NCBI RefSeq assembly: GCF_002224125.1
Contig: NZ_NCSM01000028.1
Coordinates: 1 to 52,724, forward strand
From: Streptomyces sp. NBS 14/10
GTDB lineage: Bacteria > Actinomycetota > Actinomycetes > Streptomycetales > Streptomycetaceae
Direction: 5' to 3'
DNA: 52,724 nt
Positions 18,848-29,044 of this stretch are shown here, in pieces. The notes under the pieces are model-generated. The model saw only the letters and a list, made by a program, of their open reading frames with translations. It was not told where the DNA came from and made no database searches. The position numbers and the translations under genes were made by a program. Positions within the stretch are counted from its first letter, which is position 1, and each line of letters starts with the position of its first letter.

Positions 18848-19362
18848 GCCGTCCACCTCCACAGGTCAACAGGGCACGTCGACCGCCGGACGCGACACGC
18901 CGAGCACACGCCGAGCGCACCGGGCACACCGCGTGCCGGACCCGACACGCCGACGGTCGAACAAGCCTCACCAATCACCGCATACGGCCACAGTGCCCCC
19001 GCGGCCGGGCTTTGCCAAGAGGCCCCGCCGGACCTGCGTCGCTGTCCATTACGTCAAACTTCAAGGCCCGGTTTTGTACACGAACGGCTCATGACGCTCC
19101 CCTGGGGTGGGGCGATAGCCTTACTGCGTGATCAGCGCGATAGGCCGTGGGGGCGATGAGGCCCCCGCACCGATCCCGGACTTCCACCGGGCTCGGGCCT
19201 CCGCTGACCGGTGCCGCCTGGGGCCTTGGTCACTTTCGGCCGAGTCCGCCCCGGCCATCCCCCGCACGGGCATATCGTCGTCCCAGACCGGATATCCCGC
19301 GTCGCGACGTCATGCCACCGCTATCGATGTCACGCAACGGCGCGCGACAGGAGCCAGAGGAC
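18848..19362. other. Intergenic region upstream of gdhB with a short TTA-containing ORF
   Basis: About 515 bp separate the divergent DJ-1 and glutamate dehydrogenase starts. I see no full gene. A 22-codon ORF (19091-19159) with a TTA leucine codon ends inside a weak hairpin (19147-19168); it lacks a clear ribosome binding site, so it is only a possible leader peptide. The rest shows no supported element. Confidence 0.3.
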
Positions 19363-22300
19363 ATGCAGACCAAGCTGGACGAAGCCAAGGCCGAGCTGCT
19401 CACACGGGCCGCCCGGGTAGCTGAGAGCAGTCCTGCCGGGGGACAGCAACCGGTACAGGGACCAGGCCCCGAGACCCTGACCGCCTACCTTCAGCACTAC
19501 TACCAGCACACGCCACCCGAAGACCTCGCGGGCCGCGACCCGGTCGATGTCTTCGGCGCCGCGCTCTCCCACTACCGCCTGGCCGAGTCGCGCCCGCAGG
19601 GTACCGCGAACGTCCGGGTGCACACCCCGACCGTCGAGGAGCACGGCTGGACCTGCAGCCACTCCGTGGTCGAGGTGGTCACCGACGATATGCCGTTCCT
19701 GGTCGACTCCGTCACCAATGAGCTGACGCGCCAGGGCCGCGGCATCCACGTCGTCATCCACCCGCAGATCCTGGTCCGCCGCGACCTCACCGGGAAGCTG
19801 ATCGAGGTCCTGGACGTCGCCCCGGAGGGCCGGCCCGAGAAGCTGCCGCACGACGCGGTGATCGAGTCCTGGATCCATGTCGAGATCGACCGCGAGACCG
19901 ACCGCGGCGACCTGAAGCAGATCACCGCCGATCTGCTGCGCGTGCTCTCCGACGTACGCGAGACGGTCGAGGACTGGGAGAAGATGCGTGAGGCGGCGCT
20001 GCGCATCGCCGAGGGCCTGCCCGAGGAGCCCACGGCCGGCGAGGTGCGCCCCCAGGAGATCGAGGAGGCCCGCGAGCTGCTGCGCTGGCTGGCCGACGAT
20101 CACTTCACCTTCATCGGCTTCCGCGAGTACGAGCTGACGCAGGCGCCCGCCGAGTCCGGTGGCGAGGAGGATGTGCTGAGCGCCGTGCCCGGCACCGGCC
20201 TCGGCATTCTGCGCTCCGACCCGCACCATCGGGACACGGACGAGAGCGCGCACGCCGGGCTGCCGGCGGCCGCCGACGGGCGCCCCGTCTCGCCGTCGTT
20301 CAACCGGCTGCCGGCCGACGCCCGCGCCAAGGCGCGCGAGCACACGCTGCTGGTCCTCACCAAGGCCAACAGCCGCGCCACCGTCCACCGCCCCTCGTAC
20401 CTGGACTACATCGGCGTCAAGAAGTTCGACGCCAAGGGCAATGTGATCGGCGAGCGGCGCTTCCTGGGCCTGTTCTCCTCCGCCGCGTACACCGAGTCCG
20501 TGCGCCGGGTCCCGGTGATCCGCCGCAAGGTCGAGGAGGTCCTGGAGGGCGCCGGGTTCCAGCCCAACAGCCACGACGGCCGGGATCTGCTGCAGATCCT
20601 GGAGACCTACCCGCGCGACGAGCTGTTCCAGACCCCGGTCGACCAGCTGCGGTCCATCGTGACCAGCGTGCTCTACCTCCAGGAGCGCCGCCGGCTGCGG
20701 CTGTTCCTGCGTCAGGACGAGTACGGGCGCTACTACTCCGCCCTGGTCTACCTGCCGCGTGACCGCTTCACCACCGAGGTGCGGCTGCGGCTGACCGACA
20801 TCCTGCTGGAGGAGCTGAACGGCCGGGTGCCGGTCGACTTCACCGCCCTGCACACCGAATCGGTGCTCTCCCGGCTGCACTTCGTGGTCCGCGTCCAGTC
20901 CGGCACCGAGCTGCCGGACCTGACCGACGCCGATGTCGAGCGCATCGAGGCCCGGCTGGTGGAGGCCGCCCGCTCCTGGGCCGACGGCTTCGCCGAGGCG
21001 CTGACCTCCGAGGTCGGCGAGGAGCGCGCCGCCGAACTGCTCCGCCGCTACCAGCACGCCTTCCCCGAGGGCTACAAGGCCGACCACTCGCCGCGCGGCG
21101 CGGTCGCCGACCTGCAGCACCTGGAGCGGCTGCAGGAGAGCGACCGGAACTTCGCGGTCAGCCTGTACGAGCCGGTGGGGGCGGCGCCCGCCGAGCGCCG
21201 CTTCAAGATCTACCGCGTCGGCGAGCAGGTCTCGCTGTCCGCGGTGCTGCCGGTGCTCACCCGGCTCGGCGTCGAGGTCGTCGACGAGCGCCCGTACGAG
21301 CTGCGCTGCTCGGACCGGACCAGCGCCTGGATCTACGACTTCGGGCTGCGGCTGCCGCGCCACGACGGCGACGGCCTGGCCGACGACGCCCGCGAGCGCT
21401 TCCAGAACGCGTTCGCCGCGGTGTGGACCGGGCAGGCGGAGAACGACAACTTCAACGAGCTGGTGCTGGGCGCCGGGCTGACCTGGCGGCAGGCGATGGT
21501 GCTGCGCGCGTACGCGAAGTACCTGCGCCAGGCCGGGTCCACCTTCAGCCAGTCGTACATGGAGGACACCCTCCGCACGAATGTGCACACCACCCGGCTG
21601 CTGGTGAGCCTGTTCGAGGCACGGATGTCCCCCGAGCGGCAGCGGGCCGGCACCGAGCTGACCGACGCCCTGCTGGAGGAGCTGGACGCGGCGCTGGACC
21701 AGGTGGCCTCGCTGGACGAGGACCGCATCCTGCGCTCCTTCCTCACCCTCATCAAGGCCACCCTGCGCACCAACCACTTCCAGAAGAACGAGGACGGGCA
21801 GCCGCACGCGTACCTGTCCATGAAGCTGGACCCGCAGGCCATCCCGGATCTACCCGCGCCGCGCCCGGCGTACGAGATCTGGGTCTACTCCCCGCGGGTG
21901 GAGGGTGTGCATCTGCGCTTCGGCAAGGTCGCGCGCGGCGGTCTGCGCTGGTCCGACCGGCGTGAGGACTTCCGTACCGAGATCCTGGGCCTGGTCAAGG
22001 CGCAGATGGTGAAGAACACCGTCATCGTGCCGGTGGGCGCCAAGGGCGGCTTCGTCGGCAAGCGGCTGCCCGACCCGGCCGTCGACCGGGACGCCTGGCT
22101 GGCCGAGGGCATCGCCAGCTACAAGACCTTCATCTCCGGTCTGCTCGACATCACCGACAACAATGTCGGCGGTCAGGTCCAGCCGCCCAAGGACGTCGTC
22201 CGCCACGACGGCGACGACACCTATCTGGTCGTCGCCGCCGACAAGGGCACCGCGACCTTCTCCGATATCGCCAATGAGGTCGCCCAGGCGTACGGGTTCT

Positions 22301-24345
22301 GGCTCGGTGACGCCTTCGCCTCCGGCGGTTCGGCCGGCTACGACCACAAGGGCATGGGCATCACGGCCCGCGGCGCCTGGGAGTCCGTCAAGCGGCACTT
22401 CCGCGAGCTGGGCCACGACACCCAGACCGAGGACTTCACCGTGGTCGGCGTCGGCGACATGTCCGGCGACGTGTTCGGCAACGGCATGCTGCTCAGCGAG
22501 CACATCCGGCTGGTGGCCGCCTTCGACCACCGGCATATCTTCCTCGACCCCAACCCGGACAGCGCGGTCTCCTACGCCGAGCGCCGCCGTATGTTCGAGC
22601 TGCCGCGCTCCTCGTGGGCCGACTACGACACCTCCCTGCTCTCGCAGGGCGGCGGCGTCCACCCGCGTACCGCCAAGGCCATCCCGATCACCCCGCAGGT
22701 GCGCAAGGCCCTCGGCATCGAGTCGCGGGTCGCCAAGATGACCCCGGCCGATCTGATGAAGGCGATCTTCAAGGCCCCGGTCGACCTGCTGTGGAACGGC
22801 GGTATCGGCACCTACGTCAAGGCGTCCACCGAGTCGCACGCCGATGTGGGCGACAAGGCGAATGACGCCATCCGGGTGGACGGCCAGGACCTGCGGGTCA
22901 AGGTCGTCGGCGAGGGCGGCAACCTGGGCCTGACCCAGCTGGGCCGGATCGAGTTCGCGCTCAACGGCGGGCGGATCAACACCGACGCGATCGACAACAG
23001 CGCCGGTGTGGACACCTCCGACCACGAGGTGAACATCAAGATCCTCTTCAATGAGCTGGTCCGCGAGGGCGATATGACGGTCAAGCAGCGCAACAAGCTG
23101 CTGGCCGAGATGACCGACGAGGTCGGCGCGCTGGTGCTGCGCAACAACTACGCCCAGAACGTCGCGCTCGCCAACTCCGTCGCCCAGGCCCCCAGCCTGC
23201 TCCACGCCCACCAGCGGGTGATGCGCCGGCTGGGGCGCGAGGGGCGCCTGGACCGGTCGCTGGAGTTCCTGCCCACCGACCGCCAGATCCGGGAGCGGCT
23301 GGCCGCCGGACGCGGGCTGAGCCAGCCCGAACTGGCCGTGCTGCTCGCCTACATCAAGATCACGGTGGCCGAGGAGCTGATCACCACCGATCTGCCGGAC
23401 GACGCGTATCTGCAGCGGCTGCTGCACGCGTACTTCCCGCAGGCGCTGCGCCAGAAGTTCTCCGAGCACGTCGACGGCCATGCGCTGCGCCGGGAGATCG
23501 TCACCACGGTGCTGGTCAACGACACGGTCAACACCGCCGGTACGACCTTCCTGCACCGGATGCGCGAGGAGACCGGCGCCTCGACCGAAGAGGTGGTGCG
23601 TGCCCAGACCGCGGCGCGGGCGATCTTCGAGCTCGGGGAGGTCTGGGACGAGGTCGAATCCCTCGACAACAAGGTCCCGGCCGATGTCCAGACCCGGATG
23701 CGGCTGCACTCCCGGCGCCTGGTCGAGCGCGGCACCCGCTGGCTGCTCGGCAACCGCCCGCAGCCGCTGGAGCTCGCCGAGACCATCGAGTTCTTCGGTG
23801 AGCGGGTCGCGGCGGTCCGCTCCGAGCTGTCCAAGCTGCTGCGCGGCGCGGATGTGGAGTGGTACCAGAAGATCCACGACGAGCTGACCGCCGCCGGGGT
23901 GCCGGACGACCTGGCCTCGCGGGTGGCGGGCTTCTCCTCCGCCTTCCCGACGCTGGACATCGTCGCCATCGCCGACCGGGTGGGCAATGAGCCGCTGTCC
24001 GTCGCCGAGGTGTACTACGACCTCGCCGACCGGCTGCGGATCAGCCAGCTGATGGACCGGATCATCGACCTGCCGCGCGCCGACCGGTGGCAGTCCATGG
24101 CCCGCGCCTCCATCCGCGAGGAGCTGTACGCGGCGCACGCCGCCCTCACCTCCGATGTGCTGTCGGCGGGCGACGGGGGTGCCTCGCCCGAGCAGCGGTT
24201 CAAGGCGTGGGAGGAGAAGAACGCGTCGATCCTGCAGCGGGCGCGCACCACGCTGGACGAGATCCAGGGGTCGGAGACCTTCGACCTGGCGAATCTGTCC
24301 GTCGCCATGCGCACCATGCGCACGCTGCTGCGCACCCAGCGCTGA
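19363..24345 (+). CDS. gdhB: NAD-specific glutamate dehydrogenase, 180-kDa class
   Basis: A 1660-residue NAD-dependent glutamate dehydrogenase that converts L-glutamate to 2-oxoglutarate and ammonium. The size matches the large (L_180) class first described in Streptomyces. Large N-terminal regulatory segments with ACT-like folds (about 1-700) precede the catalytic core, which contains KVARGGLRWSDR and VGAKGGFVGKRL with the likely catalytic Lys894. The Rossmann-like part and a long C-terminal helical region (about 1200-1660) follow. ATG 19363 has GGAG 9 nt upstream and starts the family-typical MQTKLDEAKAELL; further upstream in-frame ATGs have no support. It is monocistronic, ending in a strong terminator. 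Confidence 0.95.
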   Translation: MQTKLDEAKAELLTRAARVAESSPAGGQQPVQGPGPETLTAYLQHYYQHTPPEDLAGRDPVDVFGAALSHYRLAESRPQGTANVRVHTPTVEEHGWTCSHSVVEVVTDDMPFLVDSVTNELTRQGRGIHVVIHPQILVRRDLTGKLIEVLDVAPEGRPEKLPHDAVIESWIHVEIDRETDRGDLKQITADLLRVLSDVRETVEDWEKMREAALRIAEGLPEEPTAGEVRPQEIEEARELLRWLADDHFTFIGFREYELTQAPAESGGEEDVLSAVPGTGLGILRSDPHHRDTDESAHAGLPAAADGRPVSPSFNRLPADARAKAREHTLLVLTKANSRATVHRPSYLDYIGVKKFDAKGNVIGERRFLGLFSSAAYTESVRRVPVIRRKVEEVLEGAGFQPNSHDGRDLLQILETYPRDELFQTPVDQLRSIVTSVLYLQERRRLRLFLRQDEYGRYYSALVYLPRDRFTTEVRLRLTDILLEELNGRVPVDFTALHTESVLSRLHFVVRVQSGTELPDLTDADVERIEARLVEAARSWADGFAEALTSEVGEERAAELLRRYQHAFPEGYKADHSPRGAVADLQHLERLQESDRNFAVSLYEPVGAAPAERRFKIYRVGEQVSLSAVLPVLTRLGVEVVDERPYELRCSDRTSAWIYDFGLRLPRHDGDGLADDARERFQNAFAAVWTGQAENDNFNELVLGAGLTWRQAMVLRAYAKYLRQAGSTFSQSYMEDTLRTNVHTTRLLVSLFEARMSPERQRAGTELTDALLEELDAALDQVASLDEDRILRSFLTLIKATLRTNHFQKNEDGQPHAYLSMKLDPQAIPDLPAPRPAYEIWVYSPRVEGVHLRFGKVARGGLRWSDRREDFRTEILGLVKAQMVKNTVIVPVGAKGGFVGKRLPDPAVDRDAWLAEGIASYKTFISGLLDITDNNVGGQVQPPKDVVRHDGDDTYLVVAADKGTATFSDIANEVAQAYGFWLGDAFASGGSAGYDHKGMGITARGAWESVKRHFRELGHDTQTEDFTVVGVGDMSGDVFGNGMLLSEHIRLVAAFDHRHIFLDPNPDSAVSYAERRRMFELPRSSWADYDTSLLSQGGGVHPRTAKAIPITPQVRKALGIESRVAKMTPADLMKAIFKAPVDLLWNGGIGTYVKASTESHADVGDKANDAIRVDGQDLRVKVVGEGGNLGLTQLGRIEFALNGGRINTDAIDNSAGVDTSDHEVNIKILFNELVREGDMTVKQRNKLLAEMTDEVGALVLRNNYAQNVALANSVAQAPSLLHAHQRVMRRLGREGRLDRSLEFLPTDRQIRERLAAGRGLSQPELAVLLAYIKITVAEELITTDLPDDAYLQRLLHAYFPQALRQKFSEHVDGHALRREIVTTVLVNDTVNTAGTTFLHRMREETGASTEEVVRAQTAARAIFELGEVWDEVESLDNKVPADVQTRMRLHSRRLVERGTRWLLGNRPQPLELAETIEFFGERVAAVRSELSKLLRGADVEWYQKIHDELTAAGVPDDLASRVAGFSSAFPTLDIVAIADRVGNEPLSVAEVYYDLADRLRISQLMDRIIDLPRADRWQSMARASIREELYAAHAALTSDVLSAGDGGASPEQRFKAWEEKNASILQRARTTLDEIQGSETFDLANLSVAMRTMRTLLRTQR

Positions 24346-24404
24346 GGGGGCTGCCGTGAGGCGCCGTGAGGCGCTGAGCGGCACCGCCGAGCGTTGACCC
24401 ATTT

Positions 24405-24440
24405 GCCGCGCCGCCCGGGGCTCGCCCCGGGCGGCGCGGT
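24405..24440 (+). terminator. gdhB terminator stem-loop
   Basis: A perfect 15-bp stem (CCGCGCCGCCCGGGG at 24406-24420 against 24425-24439) closes on a CTCG tetraloop about 60 bp after the gdhB stop; a G-U pair extends it by one. Confidence 0.85.
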
Positions 24441-24525
24441 GCGTTCATCAGGGCGCTCTCGTCAGCACTTCGCGATCTTTTCACCCCATACATCGCCTTA
24501 TCGGGCCTAACCGGACGCGTCACCC

Positions 24526-24531
24526 TATAGT
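24526..24531 (+). promoter_or_regulatory. Candidate -10 element for the first glycopolymer gene
   Basis: TATAGT, a good -10 hexamer in otherwise GC-rich DNA, is placed 43 bp ahead of the start codon at 24575. No good -35 hexamer is seen at the normal distance. Confidence 0.35.
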
Positions 24532-24574
24532 GGGCAGACGGTGAGCGCTGTTCTCTCCTGTCCGGAGGTGTCCC

Positions 24575-26866
24575 ATGCCCCGATTCAGCATCGTCATCGC
24601 CGCCTATCGAGTGCAGGGTTTTCTGAGCAGCTGCCTGGACTCGGCGCTGACCCAGTCGTTCGAGGACATCGAGGTGGTGGCGGTCGACGACTGCTCTCCG
24701 GACCACTGCGGCACGATCGTCGACGAGTACGCGGCCCGGGACAGCCGGGTCGTCCCCGTCCACCAGCAGGTCAACTCCGGTCCCGGCCACGCCCGTAACG
24801 CCGGGGTCGACCAGGCCACCGGCGACTATCTGCTCTTCCTGGACGGCGACGACACCCTCGCCCCCGGCACCCTCCAGGGCCTCGCCGACCGGCTGGACCT
24901 CTGCGAGGACCCGGACATCCTCTACTTCAACCACGTCCGCACCTACTGGTGGGACCGCGCGGAACCCAGTCTCTTCGGCGGGCTGCTGGCCTCGGCCGGG
25001 ACCGATGTCTTCTCCATCCAGGAGCGCCCGGAATTCCTGCGGATATTCGCGATGTCGTCCAATCGCGTCTACAACCGTGCCTTCTACACCCGCCACGGCT
25101 TCGCGTTCAGCGAGGGCATCTACGAGGACGCCCTGCTCTCGTACAAGACGATGCTGACCGCCGAACGAATAGCCTGCGTGGACCTGGTTGGTCTGGAATA
25201 CCGCCAGCGGCGCACCGGCGCCAGCACCGGCACCCCCGGCGAGAAACACTTCGCCATCTTCAAGCAGTACGCCCGCCTCTTCGAATTCCTCGACGGCAGA
25301 CCGCAGCTGGAGCCGCTGCGCCCGATGCTCTTCGAACGGGCCGTCTCGCACTTCCTGTTCTGTCTCGGCCGCCGCTCCCGGGTGGCGGCCCAGGACCGGC
25401 CTCGCTTCTTCGACCGGGCCGCCGCGTGGTACCGCAGCCATGTACCCGACGGATTCACCCCGCCCGCCGACGCCGAATGGCGCTTCGAGGCGCTGGCGCG
25501 CGGCTCCTTCGTCCGCTACCGGGAGCACGAGCTGACGGAGCGGGCGGCGGCCGGGGCCCGCAAGCTCAAGCGGATGACCCGGCGGCCCCTGGCCGCCCGC
25601 GCCAAGCGGAGCCTGTACCGGGTCCACCGGCGCCGGTCGGTCGACCCCAACCTGGCCGTGTACTCCGCGTACTGGGGCCGTGGAGTGCTGTGCAACCCGG
25701 GGGCGATCTACTTCAAGGCCAAGGAGCTGGCCCCGGAGGTGCACGGCCTGTGGGTGGTGCGCAAGGCGGCGGTCGACTCGCTTCCGGAAGGCGTCGACTA
25801 CGTCATCTCCGGGACCCGGGACTTCTATTGGGCGATGGCGCGCGCCAAGTACTTCATCAACAACGTCAATTTCGCCAATGACGTGGTCAAGCGGCCGGGC
25901 ACGGTGCATCTGCAGACCTTCCACGGCACACCGCTCAAATGCATGGGCCTCGACCAGCAGCGCTATCCCGCCGCCGCGTCGGGAATGAGCTTCGGCAATC
26001 TCCTCAAACGCGTCGACCGCTGGGACTACGCGCTCTCCGCCAACCGGCATTCCAGCGAGGTGTGGGAGCGCGTCTATCCCGCCTCGTACCGGCTGCTGGA
26101 GTACGGATATCCGCGCAACGACGTCTTCTTCTCGGCCTCGGCCGAGGACGTCCGGCGCATCCGCAAGGAGCTGGAGATCCCGGACGGAGCCCGTACGGTC
26201 CTCTACGCCCCCACGATCCGCGACTACCAGAAGGGCTTCACGCCCCGCCTGGACCTGGAGCGCTTCAGCCGCGCCCTGGGCCCGGACGCGGTGCTGCTGG
26301 TGCGGGCCCACTACTCGTACCAGCCGCAGGCCGGGCTCCGGCAGCTCCAGGAGGCGGGTCTGGTGGTCGACGTCTCGCGCCACCCGTCGGTGGAGGAGCT
26401 GTGCCTGGCCGCGGATGTGCTGGTCACGGACTACTCGTCGATCATGTTCGACTACGCCAACCTGGACCGCCCTATCGTCGTCTACGCGGACGACTGGGAC
26501 ATCTACCAGGCCACCCGCGGCGTCTACTTCGACCTTCTCTCGGGGCGGCCGGGCGATACGCCGGGCCCTGTCGCCCGTACGGAGGACGAACTGATCGCCG
26601 TCTTCCGCGAGGACCGCTGGCGCGACGACGACGCGACCGCGCTGCGCACCGCCTTCCGGGCCCGCTTCTGCCAGTTCGACGACGGGCACGCGGCGGAGCG
26701 GGTCGTACGGACCCTGATGCTGGGCCAGGACGCGGCCGAGGCCGCTGACAGCGCAGCCCAGCCGTCGGTGTTCCAGCGCCATGACCTCCCCGTCAAACGG
26801 GGCCTGATCACCGGCGTGCCGCCGCATGCGGCGCGGCCCACCCCGCTGTCTCCCGACCACAACTGA
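24575..26866 (+). CDS. Bifunctional GT2 glycosyltransferase / CDP-glycerol glycerophosphotransferase
   Basis: A 763-residue two-domain enzyme. The N-terminal GT2 domain (about 1-250) opens MPRFSIVIAAYRVQGFL and has the metal-binding DGDD at residues 90-93. The C-terminal TagF-like domain (about 365-720) contains NNVNF, HGTPLK with the conserved His450, and TDYSSIMFDYANLDRP. TagF-like enzymes transfer glycerol-phosphate or related units from CDP-activated donors to build phosphodiester-linked wall polymers. Fusion with GT2 suggests alternating sugar and polyol-phosphate addition; the product is inferred. No signal or membrane helix, so peripheral and cytoplasmic. CGGAGG lies 6 nt before the ATG. 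It has a paralog at 32778-35042 on the other strand. Confidence 0.9.
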   Translation: MPRFSIVIAAYRVQGFLSSCLDSALTQSFEDIEVVAVDDCSPDHCGTIVDEYAARDSRVVPVHQQVNSGPGHARNAGVDQATGDYLLFLDGDDTLAPGTLQGLADRLDLCEDPDILYFNHVRTYWWDRAEPSLFGGLLASAGTDVFSIQERPEFLRIFAMSSNRVYNRAFYTRHGFAFSEGIYEDALLSYKTMLTAERIACVDLVGLEYRQRRTGASTGTPGEKHFAIFKQYARLFEFLDGRPQLEPLRPMLFERAVSHFLFCLGRRSRVAAQDRPRFFDRAAAWYRSHVPDGFTPPADAEWRFEALARGSFVRYREHELTERAAAGARKLKRMTRRPLAARAKRSLYRVHRRRSVDPNLAVYSAYWGRGVLCNPGAIYFKAKELAPEVHGLWVVRKAAVDSLPEGVDYVISGTRDFYWAMARAKYFINNVNFANDVVKRPGTVHLQTFHGTPLKCMGLDQQRYPAAASGMSFGNLLKRVDRWDYALSANRHSSEVWERVYPASYRLLEYGYPRNDVFFSASAEDVRRIRKELEIPDGARTVLYAPTIRDYQKGFTPRLDLERFSRALGPDAVLLVRAHYSYQPQAGLRQLQEAGLVVDVSRHPSVEELCLAADVLVTDYSSIMFDYANLDRPIVVYADDWDIYQATRGVYFDLLSGRPGDTPGPVARTEDELIAVFREDRWRDDDATALRTAFRARFCQFDDGHAAERVVRTLMLGQDAAEAADSAAQPSVFQRHDLPVKRGLITGVPPHAARPTPLSPDHN

Positions 26867-26908
26867 CCCAGCCACGACCATGCCGTGAACCCGGAGACCG
26901 GAGCACCC

Positions 26909-29044
26909 ATGCCCTCTGCGCCCCCTCCCCGCGTCAGCGTGATCGTCCCCGCCTACAACGCCATGCCGGAGCTGACCCGCGCCATCACCTCCGCGCTCGA
27001 CCAGACCCTCGGCCCCGACCGTATCGAGATCATCGCGGTGAACGACGGCTCGACCGACGGCACCGGGGCTGAGCTGGAGCGCCTTGCCCAGGGGCAACCC
27101 GCGCTCCGCGTCGTCCACCAGGACAACTCCGGCTGCGCGGGCGGCCCGCGCAACACCGGTCTCGACCTCGCGCGCGGCGACTTCGTCTTCTTCCTCGACG
27201 CCGACGACTACCTGGGTCCTGACGCGCTGCGCCGCATGGTCGCCATGGCCGACGAGAACGGCACCGACGTCGTCCTGGGCAGGATCGCCTCGGTCGGCGG
27301 GCGCGCCGTCCCCCGGGCCGTCTTCAGCCACAACCAGCCCCGCACCGACGTCTTCTCCTCCGCCGCCTATCTGACCCTGGGCCCGTGGAAGCTGTTCCGC
27401 CGCTCCCTCATCGAACGGCTGCGGCTGCGCTTTCCGCTCTTCCGCAACTGCGAGGACAAGCCGTTCACCGTGGCCGCCTATCTCAACGCCGCCGGTATCT
27501 CCGTGGTCGCCGACTACGACTGCTACTACGTCCGCTACCGAGAGGACCGCTCCAATCTCACCCTCACCGCCGGCAACCTCGTCCACCGCATGGACGGCAT
27601 CGGGCTGTGCTTCGAGACCGTGGCCCGCTATCTGGAACCCGGTCCGCGCCGCGACCGCGTCATGCGCCGGCACGTCGAATGGGAGCTGTGCGGACCGCTG
27701 CGCGGACTGCTGCCCCGCGAGAGCGAACAGGACGCGCGCGAGCGCTTCTATCCGCGGTTCCGGCACTGGGCGCGGACCTGGGCGAGCGACGCGATCTGCC
27801 GGCAGATCGACGCGCCCGACCGGCTGCTGATCCATCTGCTGCGCGCCGACCGCTTCGCGGACGTCCTGACGGTCGCGCGGAACGCCAAGGAGGACGCGCG
27901 GCGCGGCCATGTCATCGACAAGGGCCGCGTCTACTGGGCGCACCCCTTCTTCCGCGACCCGGACGCCGCGGTCCCCGACGACTGCTTCGACGTCACCGAC
28001 CGGCTGCCGGTCCACCACCGCCTCGACGCGGCGCGCTGGCACGGCATCAACGGCGACGGCGGTGTGCTCCGGCTGATGGGCCACGCGTACGTCGAGCATG
28101 TCGCGGCCCTCCAGCCGTGCACCGAAGTGGTCCTGCGCAAGTACCAGTCCGACCGCCCCGAGGTCCGGGTGCCCACCACCCCCCGCGCCGCCGCCGGTCT
28201 GCCCGGCGACGGCGCGTACGAGGACGCGGGCTTCACCGCCGACATCGACCCGGCCACCGCCGACGGCGGGGCACCGCTTGAGCGCGGGCTGTGGAACGTC
28301 TACCTGGACGTGCGCGCGCAGGGCGTCAGCCGGACCGTACGGTTCGGCGGCACCCGCGAGGGCGGCGAGGCCACCCATCCGAAGCCACGGAGCGTCAGCG
28401 TCAGCGTCACGGCGGGGCCCGACGGGCGGACCACCGTCGTCACGCCGTACTTCACCCCGTACGGCAACTTCTCCCTCGACGTCGGCCAGGTCGCCCACCA
28501 CCTCGACGCCCCGTGCCAGGTCACCGAGGCGTCCTGGCGCGGGGGGAGGAGCGGCGTCCTGGCCGTCAGCGGCCGGCTGACCGCCGCGGAGGGCAGTGGG
28601 CTGCTGCTGCGCGCGGAAAACGGAAGCGGCGAGGTGCGCGAGATACCGGTGCGGTGGCATGGCGAGCCGTCGGGTGATTTCACGGTCCTGTTGCCCGTCA
28701 GAAGGCTCACCCGGGGCCTGTGGACGCTGACCCTGGTGATGGCGGGCGACGACGGCCCCGAGCCGTGCCGCGCCATGGCCGTGCCCCGCTTCGGCGGTCT
28801 GGCCGGGACCCGCTGGTTCCGCTTCGGCCGCCCGTACTACGCCAAACCGCTGTGCTGGGGCCCGGCCATGGCGCTCGCCTTCGAGGTGGCGCCGGTCAGG
28901 GCCGCCACGGCCGCGCGGCGGCGACTGCGGCGGGTCCGTCTTTCCTGGGGCGTCGCGCGACAGGGTGGTGGTGTTGCGCGGCCCGGGACAGACGGGACAG
29001 GTGGATCGCCCGTACGAGGTACGGGGCGAGCGCCAGCAGGGTGA
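26909..29044 (+). CDS. GT2 glycosyltransferase, TarS/TarP-like
   Basis: A 711-residue family 2 glycosyltransferase. The GT-A domain (about 1-230) opens with VSVIVPAYNAM, has the nucleotide-binding NDGSTDGTG and metal-binding DADD, and is followed by a linker and C-terminal beta-rich domains, the architecture of wall-teichoic-acid GlcNAc transferases TarS/TarP. A role in decorating or extending the polymer made by the flanking TagF-type enzymes is inferred. GGAG lies 5 nt before ATG 26909; the GTG at 26885 is less likely. It sits 42 bp after the previous gene, same operon. Its last 50 codons run antisense to the end of the downstream membrane-protein gene (149-bp overlap), and its last 30 residues are low-complexity, so the true ancestral end may have been earlier. 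Confidence 0.87.
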   Translation: MPSAPPPRVSVIVPAYNAMPELTRAITSALDQTLGPDRIEIIAVNDGSTDGTGAELERLAQGQPALRVVHQDNSGCAGGPRNTGLDLARGDFVFFLDADDYLGPDALRRMVAMADENGTDVVLGRIASVGGRAVPRAVFSHNQPRTDVFSSAAYLTLGPWKLFRRSLIERLRLRFPLFRNCEDKPFTVAAYLNAAGISVVADYDCYYVRYREDRSNLTLTAGNLVHRMDGIGLCFETVARYLEPGPRRDRVMRRHVEWELCGPLRGLLPRESEQDARERFYPRFRHWARTWASDAICRQIDAPDRLLIHLLRADRFADVLTVARNAKEDARRGHVIDKGRVYWAHPFFRDPDAAVPDDCFDVTDRLPVHHRLDAARWHGINGDGGVLRLMGHAYVEHVAALQPCTEVVLRKYQSDRPEVRVPTTPRAAAGLPGDGAYEDAGFTADIDPATADGGAPLERGLWNVYLDVRAQGVSRTVRFGGTREGGEATHPKPRSVSVSVTAGPDGRTTVVTPYFTPYGNFSLDVGQVAHHLDAPCQVTEASWRGGRSGVLAVSGRLTAAEGSGLLLRAENGSGEVREIPVRWHGEPSGDFTVLLPVRRLTRGLWTLTLVMAGDDGPEPCRAMAVPRFGGLAGTRWFRFGRPYYAKPLCWGPAMALAFEVAPVRAATAARRRLRRVRLSWGVARQGGGVARPGTDGTGGSPVRGTGRAPAG

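Noticed and set aside
24353..24372. Two adjacent GCCGTGAGGC units after gdhB
   Set aside because: Too short and too GC-biased to separate from chance.
19330..24402. Long minus-strand ORFs antisense to gdhB
   Set aside because: Same shadow effect of high-GC coding; no conserved motif and no ribosome binding site.
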